Assembly: GCA_947496705.1 (NCBI GenBank) | Contig: CANMDW010000011.1 | Coordinates: forward strand, 1-64,000 | Source of the DNA: an uncultured Aquimarina sp. | GTDB lineage: Bacteria; Bacteroidota; Bacteroidia; Flavobacteriales; Flavobacteriaceae | DNA: 64,000 nucleotides | Direction: 5' to 3' | Shown here: positions 51,301 through 60,000 of the stretch, piece by piece | How the letters are laid out: each line of letters opens with the position of its first letter | Position numbering within the stretch: position 1 is the stretch's first letter | Translations under genes and position numbers: made by a program | The notes under the pieces: model-generated | The model's database searches: none | Told to the model about the DNA's origin: nothing | What the model saw: only the letters and a program-made list of their open reading frames with translations

Positions 51301-54245
51301 ATCGTGAAGTATGGAAATTTACTACAGCAGGAGATGTACCTTCTGATACACAAGCCCCAACTATACCAACTGGCTTAAATGGAGCTGCTATAACAAGTTC
51401 AAGCTGTAATCTAAGTTGGAATGCCTCTAGTGATAATGTAGGAGTAACGAGCTATACTGTTTATAGAGATGGAATACAAATAGCCACAAGTGTTTTAGGA
51501 ACAAGTTATAATGATAATGCATTAAACGAATCTACTACATATAACTATTCTGTGACTGCATCTGATGCCGCTGGAAATGTAAGTGCAACTTCCGAAACTT
51601 ATGCTATAACAACTTTGGAGGACACAACATCACCAGTACCTGTAAGTATAATTACAACGACCTTGTCTAATGGTCGGGTAAATCAAAGTTATACGGCAAC
51701 ATTCACAGCTCAGGGAGGCAATTCTCCTTATAATTGGTCTATTACAGCAGGTAACTTGCCAGTAGGGTTAACCCTAAATAGTAACTCAGGAACTATTAAC
51801 GGAACTCCGCAAAATAGTGGTACGTATTCTTTTTCGGTGACAGTTATAGATTCTGGTAACCCGCAAGGCAGTGCCTCCAGGAATTTTAATCTTTTTATCA
51901 ATCCAGAAATTGATCCAGGTGATATACAAATTAAACAAGAACATCCCAGAATCTGGTTAACCGATGATAGGTTGGCAGAACTTCAGGGAAAACGAAGTCA
52001 AAATGCATTAGATTGGCAAGAATTTATGGACAAAGCAAATGCAAGAGCGGGAGATAATGATATTCGCTTCATCTTTGTAAATAGTGGATTATACCCAGCA
52101 CTTGCCTATGCGATTACCAAGGATGATGTCTATGCCAGAGAAGCTTTAAGATACCTTGATTTAGCTTTTGATATACCATATCAAAATTCTAACCAATATC
52201 GCTGGTATGGTATGTCCCCACTAATTATTTTTGACTGGATTTATGATTATATAGAAAGACAAGGCCGAATTCAGGATTTTGTTGGATTATTTGGTACCTG
52301 GTCAGAATACTGGATGGATCATAATATCCGATATGTAGATACAGACCATACTAGTTCTCTTGTGCGTAATATGATGATGACCTCTATAACTACCTGGGGT
52401 GATGACCAACAAGCCCCGGCTTATATGGATTTTGCAATGAATTCTCTTTGGAATTATCCCGAAATGGGAATTATGGATTTCCTGATCAACGGCTTGGGCA
52501 AAGGTGGTCTGTGGCCCGAAGGAAGTGGATACAGTATTGCCACTGCTGGATATATTTTTCAAACTACGCTTGCTTATGAAAGTGCAACCGGTATAAACCT
52601 CTTGGAAGGTAATAGCTTTGCTGAGGATTATATCAAAGCGACGATTCATCAAACTACTCCAGATGAAAAACATGTAATCACTTATAATGATGTGGAAAAT
52701 AATATACCAGACCTGGATTATTTCCCTGTATCCGGGGGTATGCATTCAAACATACTAATGGCCATAAACCAGACTCGATACCTTAATTCTATTGGTTACG
52801 GAGCCTATTGGCATAAAAACATAAGCCCAGCTAAAGCAGGAATTATTGAGGAGTTCTTATTTCACAATCGCGATCTTACTCCTGTAAATTATAAAAATGA
52901 ATTGGATCTGAATTATTTTGCATCTGGTATGGGAACCATGTTTACCAGAACGGATTGGACTCCTGAGGCGACCTATGTTCATTTTAATGGAAAGGGAGCT
53001 ACTGTAGCTGATCATATGCATTCTCATGCTTTAAGCTTTGATATTATGCGTAAGGGCGTTTGGATTACGAAAGAAGCGAGTGGTTATACCGCAGATGAAA
53101 CGGAATTTCATAATTCCATACTTATAGAAAACCAAAGAGGTGGTAGTCAGAGTCCTTATAGAAGTGAATATGAAGCCACGATTGAAAAAATGAACCATAC
53201 TAATGAGTATAGTTATATCTATAATGATGCTACCGGTTTATATAATGCCGATCCAGAGTCCTATCTTCCGGATTTACCAGCAGAAAGAGTATATAGAGAA
53301 TTTGTTCACCTTAAACCAGACTTATTTGTGGTTTACGATTATATCAAAATAAAAGATGATTACAATGACCGATGGAAACAATTTGTGCTGCATACTCAAA
53401 ATCGACCTGTGATTAATGGCAATCAATATAGTGATGTTAGGGATGGTCAAAAAATCTCTGTAGAAGTATTAATTCCAGAGAATCCTCAATTTACGATCCA
53501 TGATGAGAGTATCCTGTATCAAGATATGGAAGATTGGCAAATTGGTGACAGTCAAAAAAATTGGCAAATTCGCACCGAAGCACTAGTACATACAAGAGAA
53601 GAAAGGTTTCTTAATGTCATACAAACTAGCGATGCAAGTGTCGGTAATATGGTAAAATCTAATACGGTATATGCCGATAGTAATAATATGACAGGAGTGC
53701 ATATTTCAAATAACAGTCCTGATTATGTTGTGTTGTTTAGTAATAATGAGAATGCCCAAGAAGGTGTCACTTATAATTTGGATTCTGGAACTTCAGTTTT
53801 TCATTTAATTTGTGATCTGGATCCAAACCAGATGTACGAAGTCTATCAAAATGGTAGCTTGATTAGCAGTCTTAACGTTAATGAGAATGGAAACTTGCAA
53901 TTTAATTCTGATCAAGGAGGAGATTTCAGTATCGTTCAATCTGGCACGAACAGTTTATCTAGTTTTTCTGGAAAAGTAGCAAATGATGTTCCTGTACATA
54001 TCTTTCCGAATCCTTTTACGGAAGAATTAAATGTTATAGTAAACAGTAAACCTGATGCGAATATAAATTTTACTATTATGAATGGATTAGGACGGGTTTA
54101 TTACACAAATAGTACTGTTCAAAAAGGAGAACAGGGCATGTATAAACTCAATTTTTCAGATGTGCCTATAGAATCAGGGATGTATTTTTTAATGATACAA
54201 TCTGATAGTTTTAAGAAGAAAGTATATCAATTGGTAAGAGAATAA
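48330..54245 (+). CDS. Giant secreted dual polysaccharide lyase with T9SS sorting domain
   Basis: A 1971-residue protein. After a signal peptide (to LFAQ) comes a right-handed β-helix resembling pectate lyase family PL1 (residues ~36-400: AFPGAQGYGAQTTGGRGG, VILDHMNVSWGADE, HHNLFAHHNHR). Next is a calcium-type DTDNDGMSDEWE segment, then fibronectin type III and Ig-like domains (~460-1190, two Ig-like ones almost identical). Residues ~1205-1850 form an α-toroid plus β-sandwich like heparinase II/III lyases (HPRIWLTDDRL; ADHMHSHALSFDIMRKG). A sorting domain (IFPNPFTEELNV to QLVRE) ends it. It likely degrades acidic algal polysaccharide; the substrate is unknown. No SusCD pair is adjacent. Confidence 0.85.
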   Translation: MITMKPQTHFLRNLILELVLLSIMVVGPIDTLFAQAFPGAQGYGAQTTGGRGGQVIHVTNLNSSGPGSLNAAVQTSGPRIVVFDVGGQITGDVTITQPDLTIAGETAPAPGITINGRLWTDYNTSVKNIIVRFLRIRPDDLSGQTGDAVQFSLASDVILDHMNVSWGADETIDLYEAKNVTLQYCLIEESATFAGHPDGNFHNYGMINGPDGRNISVHHNLFAHHNHRTSAIANGPADIINNVIYNATTGFVHHNPANDDCFNFIGNYYKTGPDRGDINPFWLDDEIAPLNAQYYMNGNYVDDAIGPDTYQDFLDDPWNSTYEGVYLYNAVPGTVPTQCASTDIAIATAADAYTDVLANAGSFPRDVVANRTVTEVQNGTGSWGREVPSDLMAGLPNGSAPLDTDNDGMSDEWEINRGLNPNVADNNSNDDGDMYTNIEEYLHYRASLLLNTDPNPDPDPDTEAPSIPTGLNGVATSSSNINLNWNASTDNVGVVGYSVSRNGTEIASVAGTSYIDTGLNASTVYSYTISSLDAAGNKSSESSLVNITTDAASTGVLPSKIEALIPAQNATEVSTTTDLIIDLSGTVSPSQQYAGGVFQLYKLNNQDTPVFEYSFNTSGSGIWSGSDIITFDIPDLDPGTAYIVLAQYGWVRTSLGGAGGFRPEQNTWETNREVWKFTTAGDVPSDTQAPSIPSGLTDIGHTHENVQLSWTASTDNIGVTSYTMYRDGVSIATDILGTNYTDTTVSESTNYSYSVSASDLVGNESVLSDAITVTTDPIPDTEAPSVPTGLNATNTTTNSTVLGWNISTDNVGVTNYKVYRDGTEIAVVVDSNSYTDNGLSDSTTYVYTVSALDETGNESAQSSIVSVTTNTTPTGVLPSKIEALIPAQNATGVSTTTDLIIDLSGTVSPSQQYAGGVFQLYKLNNQDTPVFEYSFNTSGSGIWSGSDIIIFDIPDLDPGTVYIVLAQYGWVRTSLGGAGGFRPEQNIWETNREVWKFTTAGDVPSDTQAPTIPTGLNGAAITSSSCNLSWNASSDNVGVTSYTVYRDGIQIATSVLGTSYNDNALNESTTYNYSVTASDAAGNVSATSETYAITTLEDTTSPVPVSIITTTLSNGRVNQSYTATFTAQGGNSPYNWSITAGNLPVGLTLNSNSGTINGTPQNSGTYSFSVTVIDSGNPQGSASRNFNLFINPEIDPGDIQIKQEHPRIWLTDDRLAELQGKRSQNALDWQEFMDKANARAGDNDIRFIFVNSGLYPALAYAITKDDVYAREALRYLDLAFDIPYQNSNQYRWYGMSPLIIFDWIYDYIERQGRIQDFVGLFGTWSEYWMDHNIRYVDTDHTSSLVRNMMMTSITTWGDDQQAPAYMDFAMNSLWNYPEMGIMDFLINGLGKGGLWPEGSGYSIATAGYIFQTTLAYESATGINLLEGNSFAEDYIKATIHQTTPDEKHVITYNDVENNIPDLDYFPVSGGMHSNILMAINQTRYLNSIGYGAYWHKNISPAKAGIIEEFLFHNRDLTPVNYKNELDLNYFASGMGTMFTRTDWTPEATYVHFNGKGATVADHMHSHALSFDIMRKGVWITKEASGYTADETEFHNSILIENQRGGSQSPYRSEYEATIEKMNHTNEYSYIYNDATGLYNADPESYLPDLPAERVYREFVHLKPDLFVVYDYIKIKDDYNDRWKQFVLHTQNRPVINGNQYSDVRDGQKISVEVLIPENPQFTIHDESILYQDMEDWQIGDSQKNWQIRTEALVHTREERFLNVIQTSDASVGNMVKSNTVYADSNNMTGVHISNNSPDYVVLFSNNENAQEGVTYNLDSGTSVFHLICDLDPNQMYEVYQNGSLISSLNVNENGNLQFNSDQGGDFSIVQSGTNSLSSFSGKVANDVPVHIFPNPFTEELNVIVNSKPDANINFTIMNGLGRVYYTNSTVQKGEQGMYKLNFSDVPIESGMYFLMIQSDSFKKKVYQLVRE
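49989..50401 (+). repeat. 413-bp direct repeat in the lyase gene, copy 1
   Basis: Nearly identical to 50949-51361 (offset 960 bases; a handful of base changes). It encodes an Ig-like domain beginning GVLPSKIEALIPAQNAT and ending in the linker before the next fibronectin domain. Confidence 0.85.
50949..51361 (+). repeat. 413-bp direct repeat in the lyase gene, copy 2
   Basis: Second copy of the Ig-like domain DNA at 49989-50401; a recent internal duplication or conversion. Confidence 0.85.
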
Positions 54246-54303
54246 AATAGTTGTACATTCATTAAACTAAGTTAAGAGTAAAAAATAGCTAAAAAACGTT
54301 GAG

Positions 54304-54331
54304 ACCTTCCACTAATTCGGAAGGTTTTTTC
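54304..54331 (+). terminator. Terminator of the lyase gene
   Basis: ACCTTCC-N8-GGAAGGT (54304-54325) followed by T. Confidence 0.85.
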
Positions 54332-54460
54332 TTGTTTAACAAGTTCTAAACAATAAAGTGATTTTAAAAGATATTGTATTGTAACAAAACATCGTTTTTT
54401 TCGTCCTATAAGTAAATGCTAAAAATATTAGCAAAATCATCAATCAAAAAAAGTAACATC

Positions 54461-54799
54461 ATGAAGCAAGACAGATCATTATTAGTCATTACACATTTAT
54501 CACAATTATTAGACCTTATAACAGGTTTTGGTGGGTTTGTAGTGCCCTTGATATTGTGGTTAACACAGAGAGAAAGAGTTTTAGCAATGGATGAACATGG
54601 CAAATCGATTATGAATTTTCAGATTAGTATGTTTATTTATGCAATTATTTGTATTCCGTTAACCTTATTATTTGGATTAGGTGCATTAGGATTACTTGTG
54701 ATAGGAGTATTATGCTTTATATTCCCCATTATTAATGCTATCAAAGTCAATAATGGCGAACAACCTTCCTATCCGTTATCAATTCAGATTATTAAGTAA
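54461..54799 (+). CDS. DUF4870 membrane protein
   Basis: About 112 residues from ATG 54461, chosen over 54416 because the family begins near RSLLVITHLSQLLDLITGFGG. It has three hydrophobic helices (residues ~17-37, ~55-75, ~78-100) and ends with a short polar tail. It is a small inner-membrane protein of unknown function, common in Bacteroidota. Confidence 0.85.
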   Translation: MKQDRSLLVITHLSQLLDLITGFGGFVVPLILWLTQRERVLAMDEHGKSIMNFQISMFIYAIICIPLTLLFGLGALGLLVIGVLCFIFPIINAIKVNNGEQPSYPLSIQIIK

Positions 54800-54829
54800 T
54801 AAAAACTTCAAATGAGTTCAAACAAAAAA

Positions 54830-54856
54830 GAGGCTGATGTCATATGAATCAGCCTC
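54830..54856. terminator. Shared bidirectional terminator
   Basis: GAGGCTGAT-N9-ATCAGCCTC lies between the convergent DUF4870 and amtB genes. T-runs follow best on the minus strand, so it mainly ends amtB. Confidence 0.85.
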
Positions 54857-54881
54857 AATATTTGAAACACTATTTAAATTT

Positions 54882-56150
54882 TTAGTGTTGGTTAAGTCTA
54901 AAATCGGGATATGCATCCATACCGTGTTCGTGGCTATCTAAACCATCAATTTCTTCTTTCTCAGAAACTCTGATTCCGATAGTTTTCTTAAGTGTAAAGA
55001 TAATGATAAAAGCACATAATACACAGAATCCTCCTACGATCAATACACTCAGTCCCTGAACAAGAAACTGGTCTATTCCTGCTTTAGATCCAAATATACC
55101 TACTGCCAATGTTCCCCAGATACCACAGATCAAGTGAACCGCAATAGCTCCTACAGGGTCGTCGAGTTTTAATCTGTCGATCAATGCTACACCAAGTACA
55201 ATAATAATACCTGCCAGTAAACCGATGATTACAGCCTCATTCGGAGACATTAAATCTGCTCCTGCTGTGATTCCTACCAATCCTCCCAGGATTCCGTTTA
55301 AGAACATGGTAAGGTCATAATTTTTGTATAGAATGGTAGAAAGCACGAAGGCTCCAATACCTCCTGCGGCGGCGGCAAGACAAGTAGTTACCAAAACAAG
55401 CGATGTCCCTGCAGGGTCGGCAGAAAGTACAGAACCCCCATTAAATCCAAACCATCCCAACCAAAGGATCAAAACCCCTGCAGCGGCAACTGGTATATTG
55501 TGTCCCGGTATGGCTTGTGCTTTTCCTTCAGAGCTGAATTTTCCAATTCGGGCACCTAATAGCCCTACAGCGACCAAAGCAGCCCATCCTCCAACAGAGT
55601 GTACCAGCGTAGAGCCGGCAAAATCATGGAATCCTATGGTTTCTCCAATTTTAAGAGTTGATAAAAATCCGCTTCCCCATTGCCAGGAACCTACAATTGG
55701 GTATACCAACCCTACATATACTATGGTAAAGATCATAAAGGCTCCGAGTTTAATACGTTCAGCTACCGCCCCAGATACAATGGTAGCAGCTGTTGCAGCA
55801 AACATTCCCTGAAATAAGAAGTCGGTCCACCAGGTATAGCCGCCATCAGCATATGGAGTGCCATCTGCATTCGTAAAAACGTTGGGCATATCTCCAGGGT
55901 CTATTCCAAATCCCGCAAACTTCAAAAAACCTGCATCGCCCTCAACAAATCCCGGATACATAAGGTTAAAGCCACCAATATAGTACATCAATAAGCCTAT
56001 GCAGATAATAAATACGTTTTTGAATAATATATTAATTGTGTTTTTTTGACGAGTTAGTCCTATTTCTAAAAAAGAAAACCCTAAGTGCATGAAAAATACC
56101 AGTGCAGTACACACCATCATCCATACATTGTTCGTAGTTAAAAGTTCCAT
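54882..56150 (-). CDS. amtB: Ammonium transporter
   Basis: A 422-residue Amt/MEP/Rh channel with about eleven membrane helices. FMHLGFSFLEIGLTRQKN, the first pore histidine in DFAGSTLVHSVGGWAAL, and the second region AVHLICGIWGTLAVGIF are recognisable. It imports ammonium at low external nitrogen. It lies 69 bp downstream of glnK on the same strand, and the PII protein would block the channel when nitrogen is ample. Confidence 0.95.
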   Translation of the reverse strand: MELLTTNNVWMMVCTALVFFMHLGFSFLEIGLTRQKNTINILFKNVFIICIGLLMYYIGGFNLMYPGFVEGDAGFLKFAGFGIDPGDMPNVFTNADGTPYADGGYTWWTDFLFQGMFAATAATIVSGAVAERIKLGAFMIFTIVYVGLVYPIVGSWQWGSGFLSTLKIGETIGFHDFAGSTLVHSVGGWAALVAVGLLGARIGKFSSEGKAQAIPGHNIPVAAAGVLILWLGWFGFNGGSVLSADPAGTSLVLVTTCLAAAAGGIGAFVLSTILYKNYDLTMFLNGILGGLVGITAGADLMSPNEAVIIGLLAGIIIVLGVALIDRLKLDDPVGAIAVHLICGIWGTLAVGIFGSKAGIDQFLVQGLSVLIVGGFCVLCAFIIIFTLKKTIGIRVSEKEEIDGLDSHEHGMDAYPDFRLNQH

Positions 56151-56219
56151 TGTATAATTTACTATTAAAGTTATTTTTTTGTTTTCAGTTGGATAGTTTT
56201 CAGTGGTTAATGCAACATA

Positions 56220-56558
56220 TTAATTTAATGTTCCTCCACCTTTTTCCGAAGTACGAATTCTATAGGCTTCTTTGATATCAGAAACAAAGATTTTTCCATC
56301 TCCTACTTCTCCTGTTTTTGCAGCTTCCAAAATTGCAGCGATAGCAGCTTCTTCGAAATCATCGTTTACGACGATCGATAAAAATCTTCTCTGAATATCT
56401 GAAGTGCTATAGGAAATTCCTCTGTATACACTTCCTTTTTGTTCATGGCCAACCCCGGTTACGTCCCAATAAGAGAAAAACATAACACCTTTATCATGTA
56501 AAGCCTCTTTTACAGCACGATACTTTGATCTCCTGATAATTGCTTCTATTTTCTTCAT
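56220..56558 (-). CDS. glnK: PII nitrogen regulatory protein
   Basis: A 112-residue PII protein: MKKIEAIIRR start, the T-loop region with Tyr50 (RGISYSTSDIQRR), and C-terminal GEVGDGKIFVSDIKEAYRIRTSEKG. The T-loop sequence differs from the enterobacterial RGAEY form, so control by uridylylation is uncertain. It binds ATP, ADP and 2-oxoglutarate and gates AmtB. It is first in the operon. Confidence 0.95.
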   Translation of the reverse strand: MKKIEAIIRRSKYRAVKEALHDKGVMFFSYWDVTGVGHEQKGSVYRGISYSTSDIQRRFLSIVVNDDFEEAAIAAILEAAKTGEVGDGKIFVSDIKEAYRIRTSEKGGGTLN

Positions 56559-57005
56559 AAAGAATAAAAGTTAAAATTAATGTTAAATTCAGGTCAAAAA
56601 TATGTGAATTTATATTTTACATCCAAATTTTGTAGGGTAATCACGTAATTTTTATCATTTTTAAATATTTACCCCCTAAAAAATTAGGGGTATGTATTTT
56701 TATTGTTAAATAATGATGATTTGATACTTGAGAAATTACAAGTTTCAGCGAAAACGTTTTCATTAGAATTTACTGAGAATCAGAATACTATGATTTTGTG
56801 TAAACCCTTGGTTTATTTGAGTTTTTTTTGAAAATCGCATTATCAAATTCGTAAATAGAAGTCTTTATTTTGTGATTATTTTATCCGATATGCGCTTTTT
56901 TTAGTGAGCTCAGAAAAGTGATGATGAATGTTTCCTTTTTCTTTTCCGTTCCTTAATGATTTGTTAATTTCATCAACTTGAAACACATTTAAGTCGGAAA
57001 ATAGT
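56559..57005. other. Divergent intergenic region, glnK and gltB
   Basis: 447 bases. It contains the glnK promoter; a gltB promoter is not obvious (a TTTG lies near 56961 but no good -7 partner). Nothing else was seen. The shared regulation of nitrogen genes here is likely but no operator could be named. Confidence 0.5.
56595..56627 (-). promoter_or_regulatory. glnK-amtB promoter
   Basis: On the minus strand, TTTG (56627-56624) and TATTTTTG (56602-56595) are 21 bases apart, matching the Bacteroidota -33/-7 pair. The ATG is at 56558. Confidence 0.65.
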
Positions 57006-60000
57006 ATGAAGAAACAAGGAATGTATCTACCAGAGTTTGAGCACGACGCATGTGGTGCCGGATTTATCTGTAGTTTAGAAGGGAAAAAGTCAAATGATAT
57101 TATTCATAAAGCCTTAGAAATTCTTGAAAAATTAGAACATCGGGGGGCAGTAAGTGCAGATGGAAAAACAGGAGATGGTGCCGGAATATTGATCGATATC
57201 CCTCATGATTTTTTTATAGAACACTGTGATTTTACATTACCCGATGCAGGAGAATATGCTGTAAGTAATGTTTTTTTACCCAAAAAAGAAAATCAAAGAC
57301 AGTTTTGCATTGATACCTTTGAAAAGAATATAGCAGAACAAGGACTTGTGCTATTAGGATGGAGAGATGTTCCTGTAGACCATATTCATATCGGTGAGAT
57401 TGCAGCAACCACAGAACCATTTATTAAACAAATATTTATAGGTAAAGAAAATGAAGATCAAAGCTATTTTGACTTTAATTTAAAATTATTTACTGCCAGA
57501 AAAATAACAGAACATACAATTTATAGTTCTAAACTTTCCGAAAATAAGTTTTTCTATTTACCGAGCTTGTCTACAAAAACCTTGATATTCAAAGGGCTTT
57601 TAATGCCCGAAGATATTAAGTTGTACTATACCGATCTTATGGATCCCAAAGTGGTTACAAGATTAGCTTTGGTACATCAGCGTTTTTCTACCAATACTTT
57701 TCCTACCTGGGACCTTGCACAACCCTTCAGATATATGTGCCATAATGGTGAAATCAATACATTGAGAGGAAATGTAACCAGAATGCGCTCCAGAGAAGAA
57801 CTTCTTGAAAGCGAGTGGTTTGGAGAAGATATCAAAAAAGTACTTCCGGTAGTATTAAAAGGAAAATCAGACTCTGCTTCTATGGATATGGTTGTAGAAT
57901 TATTACTAATGACAGGTAGATCATTACCCGAAGTGATGATGATGATGGTACCTGAAGCCTGGGAGAAAAATCCTGAAATGTCTGAAGTCAAAAAAGCGTT
58001 CTATGAATATAATTCTTGTGCAATGGAACCATGGGATGGACCGGCTTCTATTCCATTTACAGATGGGAATTATATAGGAGCGGTATTAGACAGAAACGGT
58101 TTAAGGCCTTCCCGATATAGTGTTACCAAAGATGGGTATGTAATTATGTCTTCTGAAACAGGAGTCGTAGAGATAGAACCTGATAATATTGAGTTTCACG
58201 GACGATTAGAACCAGGGAAGATGTTTCTGGTAAATATGAATGAAGGAAGGATCGTTAATGATGAGGAGATCAAAGAAAAAATTGCGGCAAAACATCCGTA
58301 CAGAGAATGGTTAGATCATAACCTGGTACACCTTAAAGACATCCCTTATAATGATTGTCCATTGTTTTTAGGCGAAGAAACCGTTTCAAAACGTAAAGAA
58401 GTATTTGGGTATACCCAGGAAGATATAGATACGATTATCGTACCTATGGGACAGCAAGGTAAAGAACCCATAGGCTCTATGGGGTCTGATACACCAATCG
58501 CAGTACTTTCAGAGCGGCCACAGTTGATCTATAACTATTTTAAACAACTATTTGCGCAGGTAACCAATCCGCCATTAGATGGAATTCGTGAGGAATTAAT
58601 CTGTGATATCAGCCTTACTTTGGGGGCAGATTATAATATTTTCGACATTAATGAAAAACATTGTAACAAATTAAAGATCCAGAATCCTGTTATTTCTAAG
58701 GAAGATCTGGATAAAATTAAAACCTATGCTGAAAAAGGGTTCAAGTCGACTTCTGTGCCAATGCTGTACAACATCAATCGGGGACTCAATGGCCTTGAAG
58801 ATGCCCTCGAAAAATTATTAAAAGATACTTCTGATGCTATTGACGGGGGAACCAACATTGTTATCCTTTCTGATAGAAATGTCAGTAAACACAGAGCACC
58901 GATTCCTGCACTGTTGGCATGTTCTTACGTAAATAGTGGATTGCAAAAACTAGGAAAGCGTTCTAAGGTGAGTATTATTATAGAATCTGCTGAACCAAGA
59001 GAAGTACACCATTTTGCACTACTGTTTGGATATGGAGCCAGTGCAATCAATCCATATATGGTAAATGAAATTATAAGAGAGCAGATTGAAGAAAACAACA
59101 TTTCTGATTTAACTTTTGAAAACGCCATATACAACTATAATAAAGCAGTTGGTAAAGGGGTGCTGAAGGTAATGAACAAGATTGGGATTTCTACACTAAA
59201 CTCTTATAGAAGTTCTCAACTATTCGAATGTATTGGTATCAATACCAAAGTAGTAGATCAATATTTCCCTAACACCGCAACGCGTATTGAAGGGATAGGA
59301 TTATATGAGATTGAGAAAGAAATTGCAAAACGTTATAAAAGGGCCTATGCAGAGCAAGAAGTAGCAGCCGATCTGGATCTCGAAATTGGAGGACAATACC
59401 GATGGAGACGTAATGGTGAAAAACATCAGTTTAACCCATTATCTGTGGCCAAACTGCAAAAATCTGTTCGGGATAATGATCCTAAAACGTATAAAGAATA
59501 TGCAGAACTCATTAATGAGCAATCCAAAAGCTTAATGACCATTCGCGGGTTACTGGAGTTTTCCAACTACGACCCCATTCCGATAGATGAAGTAGAACCA
59601 TGGACCGAAATCGTAAAACGTTTCAAAACAGGTGCGATGTCTTATGGTTCTATTAGCAAAGAAGCACATGAGAATCTTGCCATTGCGATGAACCGTATCG
59701 GTGGAAAAAGTAACTCTGGAGAAGGAGGGGAGAATCCACTTCGCTTTTATAAAGATGTAAATGGCGATTGGAAGAACAGCGCGATCAAACAGGTAGCATC
59801 AGGACGATTTGGAGTATCTTCAAACTATCTCACCAATGCTGCCGAGATACAGATCAAAATGGCACAGGGCGCAAAACCGGGAGAAGGAGGACAACTGCCA
59901 GGACCAAAAGTAAATCCCGAAATTGCCAAAACACGTAATTCTACACCCTATGTAGGATTGATTTCGCCACCACCACATCATGATATTTATTCGATTGAAG

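Noticed and set aside
52302..52745. Minus-strand frame of 147 codons inside the lyase gene
   Set aside because: Antisense to a clearly coding region and rich in His and Ile; no start signal.
55324..55812. Long open frame on the plus strand, 162 codons
   Set aside because: It lies entirely antisense within amtB, which is unmistakable; the antisense frame is rich in Pro, Ala and Thr as expected of a shadow.
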